From positions 1-44,228 of the forward strand of contig NZ_JADQDQ010000019.1 of assembly GCF_015694725.1 (NCBI RefSeq): a DNA stretch of 44,228 nucleotides, read 5' to 3'. Under the pieces are notes generated by a model. That model was given only the letters and a program-made list of their open reading frames with translations, made no database searches and was not told where the DNA came from. The DNA is from Hymenobacter jeongseonensis. Lineage in GTDB: Bacteria; Bacteroidota; Bacteroidia; Cytophagales; Hymenobacteraceae. Shown piece after piece: positions 44,158 through 44,228 of the stretch (within the stretch, counting starts at the first letter, position 1; each line of letters starts with the position of its first letter). A program made the position numbers and the translations under genes.

Positions 44158-44228
44158 CTATACGCCGTCGAAAATATCCATCAGGTTCATGACCTGCTCT
44201 GCCAAAGCGGGGTTGCGGCTCATTTTGA
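44158..44228 (-). CDS. C-terminal end of a gene entering from the right edge
   Basis: The minus strand ends with SRNPALAEQVMNLMDIFDGV and a TAG at 44158-44160. The frame is open to the window edge. The helical, ordinary protein composition suggests the tail of a real gene, but only 22-23 codons are visible. Confidence 0.4.
   Translation of the reverse strand, partial: KMSRNPALAEQVMNLMDIFDGV

Noticed and set aside
1..44228. CRISPR arrays, rRNA and tRNA genes
   Set aside because: No regularly spaced direct repeats with unique spacers, and no rRNA or cloverleaf-like segment was found by eye. A tRNA search tool would be the decisive check.

Overview
The window looks like chromosomal or large-plasmid DNA of a GC-rich member of the Bacteroidota, most likely a Hymenobacter-like member of the Cytophagales. 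The reasons are a type IX secretion (T9SS) C-terminal sorting domain, a Bacteroidota-type conjugation operon (traE, F, G, J, K, M, N with TraI-like genes between G and J), general absence of Shine-Dalgarno sites, and many CheB, PAS-kinase and STAS-like genes. The genus is inferred from style; no marker gene is present.

Layout. 1-5.6 kb: the tail of an IS3-family transposase, a large secreted beta-propeller/lectin protein, a STAS-like protein, and a histidine kinase and a DUF92 gene that have both lost their 5' ends at one junction. 5.6-12.9 kb: a lower-GC defence-like island. It holds a NACHT STAND ATPase with an N-terminal Mrr-like nuclease domain (broken by a stop codon and a frameshift), a strong bidirectional terminator, and a minus-strand run of tyrosine recombinase, GHKL ATPase-PD-(D/E)XK nuclease, and a small unknown protein. 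13-16.2 kb: a Fic protein and a lipoprotein amidase. 16.2-26.0 kb: a conjugative transfer operon on the minus strand. traE, traF, traK, traM and traN are intact, but traG carries four lesions, traJ one, and one of two TraI-like paralogues one, so the transfer apparatus is probably dead.

26.8-40.2 kb: a 13-kb segment bounded by two homologous, inverted, three-box recombination-site-like sequences. The right-hand one lies directly upstream of a serine recombinase gene; the left-hand one truncates an mscS-like channel gene. Between them lie membrane and ion genes (MscS, DUF2254, two cation/proton antiporters), an IS1182-like element with a nonsense codon plus a MITE-like relative, a PAS histidine kinase, a CheB-type methylesterase and a second Fic protein. 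40.2-44.2 kb: small lipoprotein and hypothetical genes separated by a recurring intergenic hairpin repeat.

Overall this is an accessory region built by successive insertions. The intact recombinases, the intact GHKL-nuclease module and the intact serine recombinase with its paired sites stand out against widespread decay of the conjugation, NACHT, mscS and transposase genes. The two leads for new biology are the GHKL-nuclease/small-protein/recombinase module (9316-12864) and the potentially invertible 13-kb segment.
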